Of a DNA stretch of 5,120 nt, positions 4,567 to 5,120 are shown piece by piece. The position numbers and the translations under genes are program-made. The notes below the pieces were generated by a model. The model saw only the letters and a list, made by a program, of their open reading frames with translations. It was not told where the DNA came from and did not search any database. Location: assembly GCA_002401525.1 (NCBI GenBank), contig NVTH01000205.1, forward strand, positions 1 through 5,120. Reading direction: 5' to 3'. Numbering within the stretch: position 1 is the stretch's first letter; every line of letters starts with the position of its first letter. The stretch comes from Moraxellaceae bacterium. GTDB lineage: Bacteria; Pseudomonadota; Gammaproteobacteria; Pseudomonadales; UBA3067.

Positions 4567-4935
4567 ATGGACATCAAACCCATTAAAACTGATGCCGACT
4601 ACCGAGCGGCATTAAAAGAAATTGAAAGCCTGATGACGGCTGACCCCGACACACCAGAAGGTGAAAAACTTGATGTGATGGTCACACTTATCGAGGCTTA
4701 TGAAGCGAAGCATTTCCCTATGGATCTGCCTGACCCTGTTGAAGCAATCAAATTCGAGATGGAGCGCAAAGGCCTTACGGTAAAAGATCTCGAACCCATG
4801 ATTGGTAAAAGTAACCGCGTTTATGAAATCCTCAATCATAAGCGTTCACTCACACTGAAAATGATTTGGAACTTGCATGAGGGGCTAGGCATTCCTGCGG
4901 AATCCCTGATCAAACCTCCGCAAGCGCATACTTAA
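4567..4935 (+). CDS. higA: Antitoxin HigA (HTH, XRE-like)
   Basis: This 122-residue cognate antitoxin of HigB has the family's two-part layout. The N-terminal acidic helical part DYRAALKEIESLMTADPDTP (11-30) and EKLDVMVTLIEAYEAKHFP (33-51) is followed by a helix-turn-helix domain (about 56-115) with AIKFEMERKGLTVKDLEPMI (60-79), the recognition-helix region KSNRVYEILNHKRSLTLKMI (81-100) and LGIPAESLI. It binds HigB to block its RNase activity and represses the operon, most likely at the inverted repeats at 4203-4233. GGAGGA (4555-4560) lies 6 nt before the ATG, a much stronger ribosome-binding site than that of higB, which favours antitoxin excess. The gap after higB is 17 bp. The truncated SRPBCC copy follows after 28 bp on the other strand. 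Confidence 0.94.
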   Translation: MDIKPIKTDADYRAALKEIESLMTADPDTPEGEKLDVMVTLIEAYEAKHFPMDLPDPVEAIKFEMERKGLTVKDLEPMIGKSNRVYEILNHKRSLTLKMIWNLHEGLGIPAESLIKPPQAHT

Positions 4936-4963
4936 TAGAACAAACCCTAGAAGCATTGCTTAG

Positions 4964-5120
4964 CTAGTCCCCTTCGCCATTCTTTTCAAAACCGCTATGA
5001 ACAAGCGACACAATAGTAGTTTTCAAATTGATCATCGTGAAATTCACTTCTACAACACTCGCTTTTTGTGGGTTGGGCTGAGGTTCTCGGTTTGGGCTGA
5101 TTTGCCAGGTAAATTTTATT
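4964..5120 (-). pseudogene. Second copy of the SRPBCC/AHSA1-like gene, C-terminally truncated and cut by the window edge
   Basis: The minus strand from the right edge reads IKFTWQISPNREPQPNPQ and continues to HSGFEKNGEGD, then TAG (4964-4966). It matches the gene at 2729-3202: 4969-5120 aligns without gaps to 2812-2963 with only 5 differences in 152 bp. Three of these are synonymous; the others change Ile to Lys and His to Asn. Just beyond the aligned block a 1-nt loss moves the frame into TAG, and the sequence then departs from the first copy. The last 27 residues, including the C-terminal helix GWPFILNKYLEV, are therefore missing. This helix closes the ligand cavity in the fold, so the product is probably not functional. 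The 5' part lies outside the window. Confidence 0.8.

Noticed and set aside
1..5120. CRISPR array or tRNA genes
   Set aside because: No regularly spaced repeats are present. The only tRNA-like structures are the tmRNA domain and its truncated copy.

Overview
The window reads as chromosomal DNA of a gammaproteobacterium. This rests on the two-gene trans-translation locus (smpB followed by ssrA), a tmRNA tag of the ANDENYALAA type (here ANNDTYALAA), and a divergent Na+-symporter gene. Species cannot be fixed from the sequence alone. The left ~1.4 kb is ordinary core genome. The rest is an accessory region anchored on the 3' end of ssrA, a common target of tyrosine-recombinase integrative elements.

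Layout: (1) 1-333, minus strand, the N-terminal part of a neurotransmitter:sodium symporter family transporter that runs off the left edge. (2) 480-956, smpB, then 1030-1391, an intact tmRNA gene followed by a strong hairpin terminator. Together these form the ribosome-rescue pair. (3) First accessory module, 1392-3799: a HEPN/MNT toxin-antitoxin pair (1524-2250), a broken DNA/RNA non-specific endonuclease gene (2259-2722) recoverable only by reading through a nonsense codon and a frame change, and an SRPBCC/AHSA1-like gene on the minus strand (2729-3202). About 600 bp of gene-poor DNA with hairpins follows. (4) 3800-3937, a second, partial and internally deleted copy of the ssrA 3' end that finishes at the same CCA; it looks like an attachment-site duplication. 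(5) Second module, 3938-5120: a small AlpA/excisionase-like helix-turn-helix gene on the minus strand, interrupted by one TGA. It diverges from a HigB/HigA toxin-antitoxin operon whose promoter region carries two adjacent perfect inverted repeats. Just after higA comes a second copy (about 97% identical over 152 bp) of the SRPBCC gene, truncated at its C-terminus and leaving the window at the right edge.

The repeated order is ssrA 3' end, then a toxin-antitoxin pair on the plus strand, then SRPBCC on the minus strand. It suggests accretion of small modules at one integration hotspot, held by toxin-antitoxin addiction while other cargo (endonuclease, HTH regulator, second SRPBCC) decays. No integrase or intact transposase gene is visible, so any mobility enzyme is either outside the window or lost. 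Most of the longer unassigned ORFs are shadows. In particular, the minus-strand ORFs lying over both ssrA copies encode an antisense-tmRNA peptide and are not genes.
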